The notes beneath the pieces were generated by a model that searched no databases, had not been told where the DNA came from, and saw only the letters and a program-made list of their open reading frames with translations. A stretch of DNA of 6,297 nt, taken from an uncultured Bacteroidales bacterium (GTDB lineage: Bacteria; Bacteroidota; Bacteroidia; Bacteroidales; UBA3663). The DNA is taken from NCBI GenBank assembly GCA_937899265.1, contig CALBPV010000033.1, forward strand, positions 1-6,297, written 5' to 3'. Shown piece after piece: positions 6,059 through 6,297 of this stretch (position 1 is its first letter; each line of letters begins with the position of its first letter). A program made the translations under genes and the position numbers.

Positions 6059-6084
6059 ATTTGCTACCGCATTAATTAGACGTT

Positions 6085-6297
6085 ATGAGAATAAAAAGAA
6101 ATTACAGACAGAAAGGAATGATGAAGGGTTGGGTGAAGTGGCTCTGCGCAGCCTTATTCTTCACTCTTCACTCTTCATTCTTCATTTCCTGCAAAGGCGA
6201 GATGAAGCAGACGGAGGGAGAGAGCGAACCTCACGAAGAGAATGTCGTCGAGTTGACCGACCGGCAGATGCAGACCATCGGCATCCGCGTGGGCAAG
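6085..6297 (+). CDS. RND efflux periplasmic adaptor lipoprotein, N-terminal part (CzcB/CusB type)
   Basis: Seventy-one codons are present and the gene runs off the right edge. The product starts with a basic n-region, a hydrophobic core LFFTLHSSFF, and a lipobox FISC with the lipidation cysteine at C36, so it should be anchored to a membrane facing the periplasm. After a short polar linker (CKGEMKQTEGESEPHEEN), the segment VVELTDRQMQTIGIRVGK (54-71) is characteristic of heavy-metal-type membrane fusion proteins just before their first beta domain. Such adaptors join the inner membrane RND pump to the TolC-like channel, and the channel gene lies directly upstream, 56 nt away. The ATG at 6085 is used because an in-frame stop occurs at 6073; ATGs at 6118 and 6121 after AAAGGA are alternatives that still keep the signal peptide. 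A heptamer array encodes most of the hydrophobic core. The substrate is unknown. Confidence 0.83.
   Translation, partial: MRIKRNYRQKGMMKGWVKWLCAALFFTLHSSFFISCKGEMKQTEGESEPHEENVVELTDRQMQTIGIRVGK
6158..6185 (+). repeat. Inverted period-7 array (TCTTCAY) inside the adaptor signal-peptide codons
   Basis: Heptamers TCTTCAC (6158-6164), TCTTCAC (6165-6171), TCTTCAT (6172-6178) and TCTTCAT (6179-6185) lie end to end. TCTTCAC is the reverse complement of GTGAAGA, the first unit of the array at 6031. Read in the adaptor frame, the array supplies codons from the second Phe of LFF to the Ile before Ser-Cys. Each heptamer is out of step with codons, so successive copies encode different residues. Confidence 0.87.

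Overview
The window looks like chromosomal DNA from a member of the Bacteroidales, most likely a Prevotella-like organism. The evidence is TAnnTTTG-type -7 promoter elements placed shortly before start codons, absence of convincing Shine-Dalgarno sequences, a long-form pyrophosphate-dependent phosphofructokinase, a CvfB-type RNA-binding protein, and short period-7 degenerate repeat arrays between genes. The genus is inference; no rRNA or other taxonomic marker is present.

Layout from left to right. Positions 1-56 hold a heptamer array (GACCTTW) that runs into the stop codon of a minus-strand cvfB-like gene (48-890). Its promoter (TTTG-N20-TATCTTTG) lies inside the upstream extension of the open frame and fixes the start at 890. 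A divergent thioredoxin gene (1058-1372) has its own -7 element just after a T10 tract. Phosphoglycerate kinase (1444-2691) and PPi-dependent phosphofructokinase (2912-4564) follow on the same strand. I see no intrinsic terminator between trxA, pgk and pfp, and a strong one directly after pfp (4596-4631). The pgk-pfp gap holds a G/C-rich imperfect palindrome and two further period-7 blocks.

From 4690 a different unit begins: a TGCAACT palindrome plus a third half-site, a TATATTTG -7 element, a TolC-family outer membrane efflux protein of the CzcC/CusC type (4808-6028), and the first 71 codons of a lipoprotein periplasmic adaptor of the CzcB/CusB type (6085 to the window end). An RND pump gene is expected just beyond the right edge.

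The left two thirds are housekeeping: redox balance, lower glycolysis, and the fructose-6-phosphate/fructose-1,6-bisphosphate step run on pyrophosphate, with CTC-dominated leucine codons suggesting strong expression. The right third is an export operon with CTG-dominated leucine codons. The most unusual signal is at the TolC/adaptor junction. A GTGAARA heptamer array after the tolC-like stop has an inverted counterpart (TCTTCAY) that encodes the hydrophobic core of the adaptor's signal peptide. The two arrays share a 13-bp perfect complement enclosing every candidate adaptor start codon. I found no CRISPR array, tRNA, rRNA, insertion sequence or clearly novel defence-type system.
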